This document shows, piece after piece, positions 37,190-48,548 of a DNA stretch of 64,000 bases (its first letter is position 1; each line of letters starts with the position of its first letter). The DNA lies in contig NC_018397.1 in NCBI RefSeq assembly GCF_000208865.1, positions 1,364,001 through 1,428,000 of the forward strand, in the 5' to 3' direction. The stretch comes from Neospora caninum Liverpool. Lineage: Eukaryota; Apicomplexa; Conoidasida; Eucoccidiorida; Sarcocystidae. Made by a program: the position numbers and the translations under genes. A model generated the notes under the pieces. That model saw only the letters and a program-made list of their open reading frames with translations. It had not been told where the DNA came from and made no database searches.

Positions 37190-38463
37190 ATGGCGAGTGT
37201 CCCGTCGTCGTTCACGTCGCGCGAAGACGCGCGGAAGGCGAAGGAGCTAGAGGAGGCGCGGAAGGCGGGGACTGCGGAGCCGGAGAAGGACGAGGAAGGC
37301 AACGCCATCAACCCACACATTCCGCAGTACATCAGCAAGGCGCCGTGGTACCTGAATCAGCAGAAACCGGGGCTGAAGCATCAGCGTTTCGTCCCAGCTG
37401 ACAAGGAAGACATCACCGTATGGTACGAGCGCGGGAAGAAGCGAGTGGGAGCGGGCGTCAGAAAGACAAAGTTCGAGAAGGGGGCATGCGCGAACTGCGG
37501 CGCAAAGACGCACACTGAGAAGGAGTGCGTGGAGCGGCCGCGCAGCAAGAAGGCAAAGTTCACGAACGCGAATTTGTGCGACGACGAGGAGATCTTTGAG
37601 GACTTGAAGCTGTCCTACGACGGCAAGCGCGACAGATACGCCGGGTACGATCCGAGCGAGTACAAGTGGGTGGTGCGCGCGTACGAACTCGCCGAGATCG
37701 AACGCAAACGCAGAAAGGCGCTCGAACTCGAGAAGCAAATCCTGACGATGAAAGGCAAGAAACGACGAGGCGAGAAAGGGAAGAAGGCCTCGGAGGGGAA
37801 CGACGGCAAGAAATCTGGCGGGAAGAAGGCAGGCAGAGACGGCGAGGAGGCAGACTCGAACGATAGCGGGTCTGAGCACAAGGAAGGCGAGGACAGTGGA
37901 ACAAGCGACAGCGACTCGGACAGCGACGACGACTCCTCAGACGAAGACGTGAAGCAACACGACTTTGACCAGACCTCGGCGCCGGTTGCCTGCAGTGACG
38001 ACCGGTTTCGCATCAACACGAAGAACCTGCGCATTCGCGAAGACACCGCGAAGTATCTGCTGAACCTCGACATCAACAGCGCCTTCTACGACCCGAAAAG
38101 CCGAAGCATGCGCGGGAACCCTTTCGAGCACTTGAAGGAAGAAGACCAAGCGTTGTTCAAGGGCGACAACTGCGCTAGAGAAACCGGAGACGTCCTCAAG
38201 GCGCAGAAGCTGCAGGTAAATCAAGCGAGGAAGATACCGGGAAGAACGAGAGAAAGAGAAAGAAAGAGAACGCATGAAAAAGGGAGAAAGGAGAAGAGGG
38301 TAAACCGAAACGGAGAAAAGCAACGAATGGAGGGAGAGACGCATTCGCTCTTTCCCTGTCACTCAGCGCAGCGCAGGCGATCTGCTTCCGAAACGGATCT
38401 CTTCATGGAAATCTTCAAATACGTAAATGGGGATACCTGTTCATGCACTTGTTTCCGCCTCCG

Positions 38464-38503
<40 letters not shown>

Positions 38504-40358
38504 TGTGGGTGTGAATAGGTGGACCAGGTGTCTGGGGTGGATTTTGAGTGGACACAAGTCGAGGGTTTGCCTTTTGCCTCGGCTGAAACATCTTGTCTCT
38601 CGGATTGCGTCGACAAACGGCGTCGACGCGCTGCGATGTCCGAGAAGACTTTGTTCCCTGGTGGCGCGCATGCGTGTCGTTTCCTTTCTAAGGAACCCTC
38701 GTCCCTCGCAAACTTTGTGTTTTCAGCTCTTCGCCTGGGAAGCGTACAAACACGGCGCACAAGTCCACTTTAACGCGCAGCCCACGCAGCTGGAGAAATT
38801 GTACCAGGAACATATCGACAGAAAGAAAGTGGGTGACTTCCTCTCTGCTCGTCTGCCTGGCTTCGAGTCAAACTGTGGAACTCATAAAAGTTGCTCCTCG
38901 TATACCCGTCGTGTCTCCATATAGAGATAGTTTCACGCTCTGCTTATCCATGCTTAAATATGCATATAGATGTATATCTTTATATGTGCATATATCTATA
39001 TATGTATGTATATCTATATATGTATATATATATATATATATATATGCTACGCATGCATGCAGATACATATGTATACATACGTATATATATATATATATAT
39101 ATATGTATATCTGTCTGTACGTGTGTAAGTCTATCCCCATAGCATGAGACATTTACATGTAGGTATGCGTTGCGAAAGAGGGATGGAGAGCATTGTCCGG
39201 AGAGTGGCAACTAGGGGGTATGGCTGGCTTGATTTGTGTGCACTTTGTTTGCGTGGGCGTTTCATGGGGCGTCCGTTTCACGCCCTTGTTGAGTTGTTTG
39301 CGCGTTTTGTTTGTGCGCAGGAGTTGGAGGAGGAGAAGAAGAACGCGCTGTTGAACAAATACGGCGGGAAGGAGCATTTGAATGCGGATCCGCGAATGCT
39401 CTTGGCCCAGACGGAAGTCTACGTCGAGTACTCTCGAGACGGAAAGTACGGAGGCACAGTTCTCTGGGAAGTCTCGCGGGAGAAACAGTCTGTGTGGCGA
39501 TCCCGCGACAGGCGGCGAGAAGGTGGACAGACACCCCCGCGTTAAACATGGGCGGCGCGGGACAGGGGGGACATGCGGATGTGTATCTGATGTCTAAGTT
39601 TTTTTCCAGGGAGGGGAAAGCGCAGAAGAGAGACCGTTTGTGCGGGGACTGAGAGTGCATGCGATTTTCTGTGTGGAGTCTCTGGTTTTTTGCAGCATCG
39701 CAAAGGGCCGAAACCGCGTCTTGATCAAGTCCAAGTACGAGGAAGATGCATACGTGGGAAACCACACGAGTGTCTTCGGATCCTGGTACAACATGGCAAC
39801 GCAAAAGTGGGGTTTCAAGTGTTGCAAGCAAACCGACTTCGCGGCAGATTGCACGGTAAGCTCTGAGTTCCGGTTTCCGCGGGTTGCCTCGACACGCCTC
39901 GCTCTGCTGGAGAATGCGGATCTCTCCACAGGCTTGTACACGCGCTTCCGCAAACACCTGTCGACCGGTCATCGGAAAAAAAGCGAGAGGCAACGACGGA
40001 AGATCCAGATAGAGCCGAGTTGACGTGCGGACTGAGTGTCTTTTTCTGAGTGTTTCCTGGTCGCCAGCTCTTCACTCTGCGTTCTCTCTTTCTTTCTCTC
40101 TGTAGGTGTGCTTCGTTGTTTCTCTTGGAAGTCAGGCGTCAGGTTTTTTTCCGCCAGGCCGTGGTGCTCGTCTGTGGATTTTCAAATCTTTTGCCTCTGC
40201 AGGGGAAACAGGAAGACGCGATCACAGAGGAATCGATTGGTTTGACAAACCCGAGAGAGGCCTCCGAGAAAGCGTCGGGGACTGTCTCGGCCGAGGCAGC
40301 GTCCAGTGAGGCAGGCGGCGACACGGGGGACAAAGGGGCTGGGGCTGCGTCTCAGTAG
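37190..40358 (+). CDS. SLU7: Pre-mRNA splicing factor SLU7
   Basis: Predicted 522-residue nuclear splicing factor acting at the second catalytic step, in 3' splice-site choice. Exons: 37190-38215, 38727-38828, 39321-39445, 39696-39855, 40203-40358. The N-terminal SLU7 block ([17 protein letters not shown]) is followed by a CCHC zinc knuckle with C100, C103, H108 and C113. Then come a Lys-rich stretch (about 183-225), a Ser/Asp acidic run (about 226-255), the conserved block [16 protein letters not shown] and [41 protein letters not shown] and YVEYSRDG, and the terminal [19 protein letters not shown]. The order and spacing match the eukaryotic family; the acidic insert is longer than I would expect. 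The Ala/Gly/Ser-rich last exon is lineage-specific. The start follows a long polypyrimidine leader. Confidence 0.95.
38465..38501. repeat. (TA)n microsatellite in SLU7 intron 1
   Basis: Uninterrupted run of about 18 AT units inside the intron 38216-38726. A larger TA/TATG compound stretch fills about 38985-39107 in the next intron. Confidence 0.9.
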
Positions 40359-42444
40359 AGTTTCGTTCGGGTGTCTCCGGAACGAGAAGCTCGAGAGAGA
40401 CAGGGGCGTTTTTTTCAGTTCTTCTCTGCTTTGGAGGGTTTTGGGCGGGACCAAGAGCCGGTTTGCGCGTTTGGCTCTAGCGCGACGGAGAGGCGGAAAA
40501 AAAGGCGCAAACAAGGACGAGGGAGAGCGGAGACAGGCGCCGTCGTTGACGCTGCCTTTCAGGCTTCGTTTTTATCTGTCTTTTTTGCTGGATAAAGCGT
40601 GCACACCGTCGCCTTCGAATCACGGGCCTTTCGGTTTTTAAAGAAGAAGTCCACGGCCGCGAACGACTTCTCGCTTGGCGACGGAAATCCCGGAGAGAAC
40701 GACGCGAGAAAACGGACGAAAAAAGAAGGCCAGCACAGGACGCACATTGCGCGCCGGATGTCTTCTGTTCGTTGTCGACTCTCAAGTCTCGATGGATTTC
40801 CAAGTCGAGGGAATGCGTGCTCACATGTACAAATGTCCACACACGGATACTACCGACACCCACGCCTGCGACATGCGCGGGAATATTCTACATCTGCATG
40901 CATGCATGCTTATTGTTTGCATGAATGCAAGCTCAGCAGCGAGGGCTGTGTGTGCGTTGTACGAAGGATCGTGTATACGGATACAGTTTGTCTGTTTTCC
41001 CTCCGGGTTTTCCGGGACAGAGGAACAGGAGGACGAACCTTGGCCTCAGGCGGGATTTTTGTCTCAGAGGAAGCGGAAGCATTTTGCTCTGTCGTAGGAA
41101 TCCTTCTCTCGTATGCCGCTCCTCCTTTACTGCTGGCTTATCGGGCACACACAGATTTCTGATCGCTTTGCCGAACATTTCTCCACACGTGGCTCTGTAT
41201 ATCTATCTCTATATCTCTACATCTCTATATCTCTATATCTCTATATCTATATCTATGTATATGTTTGTCTCTTTGGACTCTGTCTCCTCAAACTTTTCAG
41301 GATTCTGGAGGTCACAGAGAGGCGGCGAAGCGATTTCGACAGGTGGATTCTGCGTGCCTCGAAATTGGCGCTGTTTAAGCGCTGATTCTGTGCACTTCTA
41401 AATACCCATACCCTTTCGTTTTTTCGCAGTCTCTGCCATCACGAGAACCGCGAAGACTGAGTTTTTTGTTGAACGAAAGTGTCCCTAGTTGATGACGAGA
41501 GCGGCTGCGAGCCGGGAAACTGTGCAAGGATTAGACTGCTTCCGGTTCGAAAGTTTTCGGCAGTTCGAGAGAAGGTTGAGATGGAAGAATGAACAGCCCG
41601 GAAGTGCATGCAGGCGAGCGAATCCGGAGAGCGTTGGAAGACGCATAGATACACTCAATCCACAGCAGAAAAAGCATGGGAGGCAAGACACAAAGCCTAA
41701 AGGTCGACAGAGCTGTGACTCCAGTTTTTAGACATCGTTCGAGGCGCACCTGTGCAGTATCTGCGGGCAAATAGACAGCGGGGAGATAGAAAGCCCATAT
41801 AGCGCCACGCCATATTGCAATTCGGAATGCCGAAAGAGACTCGGCGTTGCGATCCTCCCTCGGGGAGCGTGACAGAGTATTTCGTGGCAACAAATAGTGC
41901 CCTGAACAGGGCTGCCATCCTCGCTTCCCGTGAGGGATGTAGAGGTGTGCTCGTGACAGGCTTTCGAGAGGAAAAAGCGGAGCTCTGAACCGTCCACGGT
42001 GGCGCGTACAGCGGCAGTCGATTCACTCCGATCGATTCGTGCAGAACCTGAAGAAAAACCCAACTCAGACGGTCGGGACTAGGGCGTTGAAGGCACCAAG
42101 GGGGATTTTTCGCGTCTTTGGGTGTCAACTGCGCAGTTTCCCCCTTTGCTCAACTTACGCACACTGCTTTTTGAACACCTCTGGTGTGCAGTGTGTCATC
42201 GGAGATAACCTCTAGGTTTAGCAATTTTTTTCGGTTTTCGTTGGCCTTCATGCCGAACAGGTTCTCGACCGCACGACACAGTTTTTTGGAGAACTTTTTC
42301 ACGCTGAGCTGGTGTGCCTCTTTTCCGTCGAGGGTTTGAATGCCGTGAATCCGCCACACACACGCACTGAAATTGGCGAAGTTGAGTCTGTGCGTTTTCA
42401 CCAGAGGTACCGCTCGCCTCCACAGACGCAAGACAGACCCAAAA
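40359..42444. other. Spacer between SLU7 and the dienoyl-CoA isomerase-like gene
   Basis: No gene recognised. It contains a CTATAT/ATCTCT repeat at about 41195-41262. Frames such as 40599-41162 and 41697-42128 lack domains. Confidence 0.5.
41195..41262. repeat. (CTATAT/CTCTAT)n repeat
   Basis: About eleven imperfect hexamers of the type TATCTC/TATATC in the spacer downstream of SLU7. Confidence 0.85.
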
Positions 42445-43449
42445 ATGGAAAAGCGACTCGCGAGTTTTCGAACTCTGAAAGTTGACCGTTTGGCCTTTTC
42501 CGATGGTTCTCCGGCCGGGGCGCCAAAGCTCTCTTTCGTGTATGAGGTTTGTTTGAACCGCCCGCAACAACGGAATGCTTTTGACCACGAATTCTGGACC
42601 GAACTGCGTGAATGCTTTGACTTGTTAGACCGCCTGTCTTCGTGCCGATGTGTGATCATCACCGCGGCTGGGTCGGTCTTCACTGCGGGCATCGACCTTG
42701 CATTTGCTGGACAGATCATTTCTTCACCTGTTCTTCCGCGCCGCACAAGCGCGTCGCCTGTGGAGAATCCCGAGCAACCCAGCAAGGCGCGACTTGCCGT
42801 CGACAGCCCGATCTCTGGAGAAGATCCTGACGCGACGGATCCTGACTGCGCGAGAAAGGCGGCGCATCTGCGGCGCTACGTCACGGCCTTGCAAGACTGT
42901 TTTTCGGCTGTCGAGGAATGCAGCAAACCTGTGATTGCGTGTGTAGGCGGACCGTGCGTGGGCGCGGGCGTGGATCTGGTCTGTTCCTGCGACATTCGCG
43001 TTGCCAGTGAAGAAGCCTGGTTTTCTGTGAAAGAGGTGGACCTCGGCCTCGCTGCAGACGTGGGTACGCTCCAGCGCCTCCCTCGAATTGTCGGAAACGA
43101 CGCGTGGGCGAGAGAAATTTGCTTCACCGGTCGACGGGTTGGCGCGGAAGAGGCTCGCCGGGAGGGGCTGTTGAGCGCGCTTTTTGAAAGCAGGGAGGAA
43201 ATGCGGCAGAAAGCAATTGCCCTTGCTCGGGAGATCGCCGGCAAAAGCCCAGTAGCCGTCGCAGGAATCAAGTTCGCGCTAAACTTCTCCACCAGACGCA
43301 CGGTGCGTGAAGAGTTACGCGTCCAGGCGATTTGGAACGGCGCCATGCTACAGACGCACGACATTCCCACGGCCATGGCTCAGGCGGCTCTAGGCAGAGG
43401 AGCGCAAAGAGAGGCGCCTGCGAATGGGGAAGTGTTTGCGTGCCTTTGA
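42445..43449 (+). CDS. Enoyl-CoA hydratase/isomerase family, delta3,5-delta2,4-dienoyl-CoA isomerase-like (ECH1-like)
   Basis: Intronless 334-residue crotonase-fold enzyme. It most resembles ECH1, which shifts double bonds in 3,5-dienoyl-CoA during breakdown of unsaturated fatty acids. Landmarks: LNRPQQRNAF (CoA side), TAAGSVFTAGIDL at 73-85 (oxyanion hole), GGPCVGAGVDL at 168-178 and KEVDLGLAADVGTLQRLP at 196-213. The three acidic residues expected in ECH1 fall at D177, E197 and D205, in register with the mammalian enzyme. A polar insertion of about 45 residues (about 94-138) sits between the first and second motifs. The C-terminus (EVFACL) is not a peroxisomal PTS1, and the annotated N-terminus is not a strong mitochondrial presequence, although the open frame extends upstream to 42373. 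A simple enoyl-CoA hydratase role is less likely, given the acidic triad. Confidence 0.9.
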   Translation: MEKRLASFRTLKVDRLAFSDGSPAGAPKLSFVYEVCLNRPQQRNAFDHEFWTELRECFDLLDRLSSCRCVIITAAGSVFTAGIDLAFAGQIISSPVLPRRTSASPVENPEQPSKARLAVDSPISGEDPDATDPDCARKAAHLRRYVTALQDCFSAVEECSKPVIACVGGPCVGAGVDLVCSCDIRVASEEAWFSVKEVDLGLAADVGTLQRLPRIVGNDAWAREICFTGRRVGAEEARREGLLSALFESREEMRQKAIALAREIAGKSPVAVAGIKFALNFSTRRTVREELRVQAIWNGAMLQTHDIPTAMAQAALGRGAQREAPANGEVFACL

Positions 43450-45181
43450 AACGGAAGGCACAGACGGCCAGGTAATCGCGGGTTTATCGGAAGAATGTCA
43501 CGTGCGAACTAATCTCGTGCGAGCTCATTCAAAGCACGAAATGCGCCATCAGGTGCTCAGGCAGAAATTGACCACGTGTGGAGAGAGTGTTGCGAGCGCA
43601 GTACGCCAGCAGAACGAACTGCCTGTTCCTCTATGGAAGTCTTTTTCTCCAGCTGCAAAACGCTCCATCTTGACCGAAGCGAGGAGCTTTCCCCCCCTGT
43701 CGACTCCCCGCAGGAGGAGCGAGTGGTGTGGTTTCGCGGGTTCCTGGCGCGCATATGCAGAAAGCCGCCAGCGAGACTCTGAACTCCGTTGGAAGTCGAC
43801 GAGACGCCACCCCGTCGACGCTGACTATTTTCTTTTCTCTCCCCTGCACGCATCCTCTGCATAGGCAAGACGACCGTTTCCGGAACATAACCGCACTCGT
43901 TCAAAATACCGCGCTTGAAGGTCCACCTGTTTGCATCCTTTTCCCTAGGTTTTTGTGCCCGTGTCGGCTTCGATGTGTGACCACGTCCACGGCACAAAAA
44001 AGCCCACAAAATGCATACCGATACATGTAAGTGCTCTCCTTCTGCCCGAGGCAAACAGAGACGAACAGAAAGCGTTGCGCGCGAAAACACACAGAGCTAT
44101 ACACTCACGACTTCGTGTAGCGAAAAGTGACAGGCGATCTTCCTCTCCACCCATGCACCGTTGCCCGCATCGACACTTGCCAAAAGCACGGAATATCCTC
44201 TCCTTTGAAAGCCCCACGCGTGTTCCTCCCACGCCGCTTCTTGCGGTCTCTCCAGGAAATTAGGAAGACGCCTGCTGACTGGGATCTGTTCGGCTTTCGC
44301 TCTGTAGAGTTCCGGTTAACTTCTGTTCTTGCATGTGCAAAGAGGAGCGAGAAACGCTGTCACACGTTTCGTGCTCCTCTCGCCTCTCGCTTTTCTTCCG
44401 TCGGCCTGAGTTCCTTGAAAAAGGCGGCGAATTCCAGAAGGCAATGTCTTTGTCGCGCCACCAGCTCAACGCGCGCTTATCATCCCCCCCAAAAGAGGGA
44501 AACGCCTGCATCAGTTTGCTCCTCTGTTGCCAGTTTGGACTCCGAAATCCGTTCTCTCGACGCTCAGCATGCATGCCAAACAGAAACGCCGTTGGGTCTT
44601 TTACCTCCGCTTCTTGGACGGGTTCCCTCCCCGCTTCTTGAAGCAACCCTGTACGAAGAACGATGAAGACAAAAGTAGAACGGCCAACCGAAGAGAGCAG
44701 AAAGCAAGGACCACAGGACGGGAAAAGAAAGAAAAAAGCCGAACACAGAGGGGCTGAAAAAGAGAGTTCCGCGCCAGGGTTGCTGGCACACCTGCCAGGA
44801 ATGCTCGCCCCGTGCTCCTCCAGTGTCAGTTTTGTTTCTTGTGGAGACTCTCCCGGCTGCCTTCTTCGCCTTCGTCAGATGGCAAAAAAACTTGACACAA
44901 TGTCCTGCGACACCCAACAGACACCACAGAGCTCATCAAACACATGCACATGCAACTATCCATTGTGCGCAGCGACACGCGTATGCATGCATATATCTGT
45001 GCAGGCAAAGGGTGTTGTATGTATGTGCATCCGCTGATACATCAATATGTATTATGAGTAGACTTATGTACATATGTGTATACATATATATGTATATATA
45101 TGTGTGTATATGTATATATATATATATATCGATAGAAAAGTAAATGTAAGGTTTATGCTTATGCATGCAAGCGCATGCACG

Positions 45182-45213
<32 letters not shown>

Positions 45214-45459
45214 TGCCTGTGTCATCCTGGTATGTATGTGGAAAGGGATGTACGCGTCCAACTGGGAGGGAGGACGACCCCAAAAGTGAAAGAGGGTTTT
45301 CGAGAGCGCGAGACGGCCTTTTGCTGCGGCGGGAAACCAGGCAGAGAAAGGAGGCGGAAGAACGCGAGGGAAGTCTTTAGGCAGAGCGCGCACAGAGCCC
45401 ACGGCGTGTAGCGAACGAGGCAGGTCGTGGCTGTAGCGTGTGGTGAGCCCTACTCTTTC
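43450..45459. other. Spacer between isomerase-like and Pkr1-like genes
   Basis: The two genes converge, so both 3' UTRs lie here. It contains TA/TATG repeats at about 45081-45131 and 45182-45212. A possible extra exon of the Pkr1-like gene at about 44680 on the minus strand is discussed in that entry; otherwise nothing is recognised. Confidence 0.5.
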
Positions 45460-45810
45460 TTACCAGTTGAGCGCTACTGCGAAGGCGAGAAGAAGGGCGA
45501 TGAAGCCGCTCACGAGCCATACCAACTCGCTGTCGTTCCAGGTGAGGTAGAGGAGGAAGAGCGCAATGAGCAGGAGGACGGGGATGCAGTAGTTCACCGT
45601 CTTCCAGACTTGCCGCGGGTTGGTCCCTACCAGCATGTCCAGAGCTTCCGCCCAGGACAGCTCTTCTTGCTGTCCGCTGTCGTCCGGAAGCGTCTCTGTC
45701 TCCTCGCTGTCTCGTTCGGTCATTCGCGCTCGTGCCTCTTTCAGCGAATCAGGGGCGAATGGGTCTGCGGCCTCAGCGAGGGCGGCCGCAAGGCTATCGC
45801 TACGCGTCAT
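45460..45810 (-). CDS. Small two-helix membrane protein, Pkr1-like (V-ATPase assembly) candidate
   Basis: A 116-residue frame starting at the ATG at 45810. The N-terminal half is polar and acidic. Then come ELSWAEALDMLVG, two hydrophobic helices (about 74-92, CIPVLLLIALFLLYLTW, and about 98-114, LVWLVSGFIALLLAFAVA) and the end ALNW. Size, the short helix before the membrane pair and the terminal LNW recall the fungal/eukaryotic Pkr1 family of ER proteins that help assemble the V-ATPase, but similarity is weak and based on pattern only. The stop (TGG TAA) lies inside a consensus splice donor (CTG|GTAAGA), so translation may continue in a downstream exon: a good acceptor at about 44685 (TACAG|GGTTGC) joins in phase and adds a basic tail. 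An acceptor-like TTTCAG at about 45840 suggests a spliced 5' UTR. Confidence 0.6.
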   Translation of the reverse strand: MTRSDSLAAALAEAADPFAPDSLKEARARMTERDSEETETLPDDSGQQEELSWAEALDMLVGTNPRQVWKTVNYCIPVLLLIALFLLYLTWNDSELVWLVSGFIALLLAFAVALNW

Positions 45811-47838
45811 CGTTCTGACGGCGTCTTCTCCGCTCCGGTCCTGAAACGCACATCCGCACGCAAGTCACACCAGAAGGGAAGACAGTCCTGTCCTCGAAAA
45901 GCTGCCTTCTGCGGCGCCTTCTCACGTCGCATGTACACGCTGCTCATCTTTATGCGCAAAACGGTGCGTATCTGTGGCTCCGTGGGCAGCAACGAGAGCA
46001 CAGGGAAAGAGAAAGAGAGAGGGTAAAAGTGAAGAGAGAACACAACAACACAAGGAGGCGAGCAAGAAAGCGGGGCTGAGAGAGGAAGTGAGAAGGAAGA
46101 GGGAGGGGAAGAAAGAGAGAGCGACATTGACCGAGAGAGCGATCGAGAGAAAGTGAGATAGAGGAAGGAAGAGAGAAAAACAGTGGGAAAGGAAGAGAGA
46201 GAGAAAGAAAGACTGAGAGAGGAAGAGAGGGGAAGAAAGAGTGAGAGAGGAAGAGAGGGAAAGAAAGAGTGAGAGAGGAAGAGAGGGGAAGGAAGAGTGA
46301 GAGAGGAAGAGAGGGAAAGAAAGAGTGAGAGAGGAAGAGAGGGAAAGAAAGAGTGAGAGAGGTAGAGAGGGAAAGAAAGAGTGAGAGAGGTAGAGAGAGA
46401 AAGAAAGAGTGAGAGAGGAAGAGAGGGAAAGAAAGAGATAGGGATTTAGATAGATGCAAACAGACGAACAGAGAGACAACGAGGAAGGACGTGAGAGGCG
46501 AAAACAGAGACAGGAGAAGGGAGGTAGGCGGAGAGGGAACTACACACATGAATGAATATATACGTATATGTATGCATACACGTGGATATACATGTGTGTT
46601 TATGTAGGGAATGTGGAGGCCTACACCGGTTTCTCTGTCTCTTTCGTCCAGGTGAGAAAGCGGAGAGAAGATCGGCGAAAAGTCACCCCCCGACTTTGGG
46701 ATTGGAAGGCGGAAAGCACCGCAGGAAAAAAGCCGGACTTGCTTGTAGGGTGTAAATTTTCACGGAAGTCGCGATGCTACCTTGCGCGGTCTCGGCAGGA
46801 CGCGCAAGAGGTTGCAGAGAAATGTCGAAGTTTCTTGAGACAAAATATTAGACAAGACAGTTAGAAGAGACATCTTCCAGTTCTGTCGAATTTTCGACTC
46901 CTGAAGCTAAGCTGCTGGCGAGTTGCACATGCGTTTCGCATCACAAAAAGGCATGCATGCAGACTCGGTTTTTTCCTCGAAAAGTTCATTTTCAGAAGCA
47001 GTGCAGCAAAACGCGCGGGAAGCTCTCGACTGGAAGAAAAGCGGATTCTTTATTTTTTATATTTTGCATGCGTCTGATTCTTCTTGTTTGTTTTCGGTCC
47101 TTCTCCTCAGCACGGCCCTTTCCAAGGAGAAGCCCGAACCAGACACGCGCGTCGAGCACACCCAGTGAATCTCCTCTCTCACTTGGTCTTTTTTTTCTTC
47201 GTGTCTCCTTCTCTCCAGTCTGCGCTCCTGTCTCCAGCTTCTCTCAGAGCACTCAACGGGTTTTTTCTCCTCTGTTGACCAGCAAACCGACCCACCTGTT
47301 CTTCATTTCTTTCTACAGCTCCTCGCTTTCGCGACTTGCATCCGCAGCAGGGACAGCAACGCCGCACAGTCCGACACATGCATTTACCTTTTTTTACAGG
47401 CTCAAACGCAAGCACACTCGCGAAGGAAGTTACGATATACTCGTCCGTTCCCTCCCTTCACACATCTTCTGGAGAGGTCGGGTGTGCGCGCTCGCGCGTC
47501 TGTGGGGGGTTGTTGAAGGCGGGGTTCTCTGTTGTCAGGAAGTCCCCAGATCCGGTCCTCTGCGATCTCGTGTTTCTGCGGGCACTGAGTTCGATTCTCT
47601 CTCTCCCTCTCGGCCTGCCTGCCTTGCCTTGCTCTCTTCTGTCGGTTTCCGCTCTTCGCTTCTTTCTCGCCAAATCTCCCGCTCGCTCGTGTCTCTCCCG
47701 TTGTCGCCTTTCCCGTTCCTTCCACTCACTTTTCCGTGCTTTGTTTCCCTGTTCTGGACTGCGTCGTCGGTAACATCGGTTTTCTCTGCCTGTTCCTCTC
47801 TTCTTCCTCTCTACGCCTTCCTTTCTTTTCTCTCCACA
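45811..47838. other. Divergent spacer between Pkr1-like and MYND genes
   Basis: This should hold both promoters. The left half is the long purine-rich minisatellite listed separately; the right 800 bases are pyrimidine-rich on the + strand, leading to the MYND start. The 449-codon frame over 46957-48306 only becomes real coding from 47839. Confidence 0.5.
46015..46440. repeat. GA-rich minisatellite, about 28-bp unit
   Basis: Some 400 bases of GAGAGAGGAAGAGAGGGAAA-type units of about 28 bases with small variations. On the minus strand, the sense of the Pkr1-like gene, it is a polypyrimidine tract 200-600 bases upstream of the ATG. Its long Ser/Leu/Phe open frames are artefacts of the repeat. 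Confidence 0.9.
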
Positions 47839-48517
47839 ATGTCTCTCGACGACGTGGTTCACGAGAAGTTCACTTTCGTCTTCGTCCCCGCGGACATCAA
47901 TGACCCCGTTGAGGAGCGCGAGTTCGAGGGCGAGGAGAAGCGTTTCCGCTCAACCCTCAATTCGCACTTTAATCGGGAAAACCTGCTCAAGACTGAGGCA
48001 GATCGGTTCAAAGACGACCTCAGCAAGAAGGCTGACGGCAAGCTCTCGGACGAACAACTCTCGACTCTCATCGGCGCTCAGCACACCTACCAGGTACCGC
48101 GCGAAGGGAAAGACATCCAACCGGAGAAACGCCCCTCTCCTCTGTTGTTCCGAGTCTCCCCAGTTGAGATGTCCCCGTTCTGTTCCTTCTCTTTAGATCA
48201 TATGCGATGCTTTTTCTCTCTTTCGACAATTTGTTTTCTTCGTCTTTTTAGACCACTCGATATGTGTGTCTCTTTGTTTTGTTTCCTTTTCAGATCATTC
48301 CCTTAAGCCTGCCGACGAAGGCGAACGGCTTCCGAGGCACCAACGCGTACATTGACAGCATCGGCCGCGTGAAGAACCTCGCCGTCAACGCCCGCGCCTC
48401 CCGGATTTGCTCCACAGGTTCGACCGAAAAGAACATCCCTTGCCGTAATCCACAGCTCTTTCCCCACATACACAACCACACGTAGACTATATATACATGT
48501 TTGTCTACAGTTATGTA

Positions 48518-48548
<31 letters not shown>

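Noticed and set aside
36228..37250. 340-codon frame rich in Leu-Phe-Ser repeats before SLU7
   Set aside because: Translation of the 14-bp CT repeat; overlaps the SLU7 start in another frame.
45922..46549. Two overlapping Ser/Leu/Phe-rich minus-strand frames of 185-199 codons
   Set aside because: Produced by the GA/CT minisatellite; no other coding signal.
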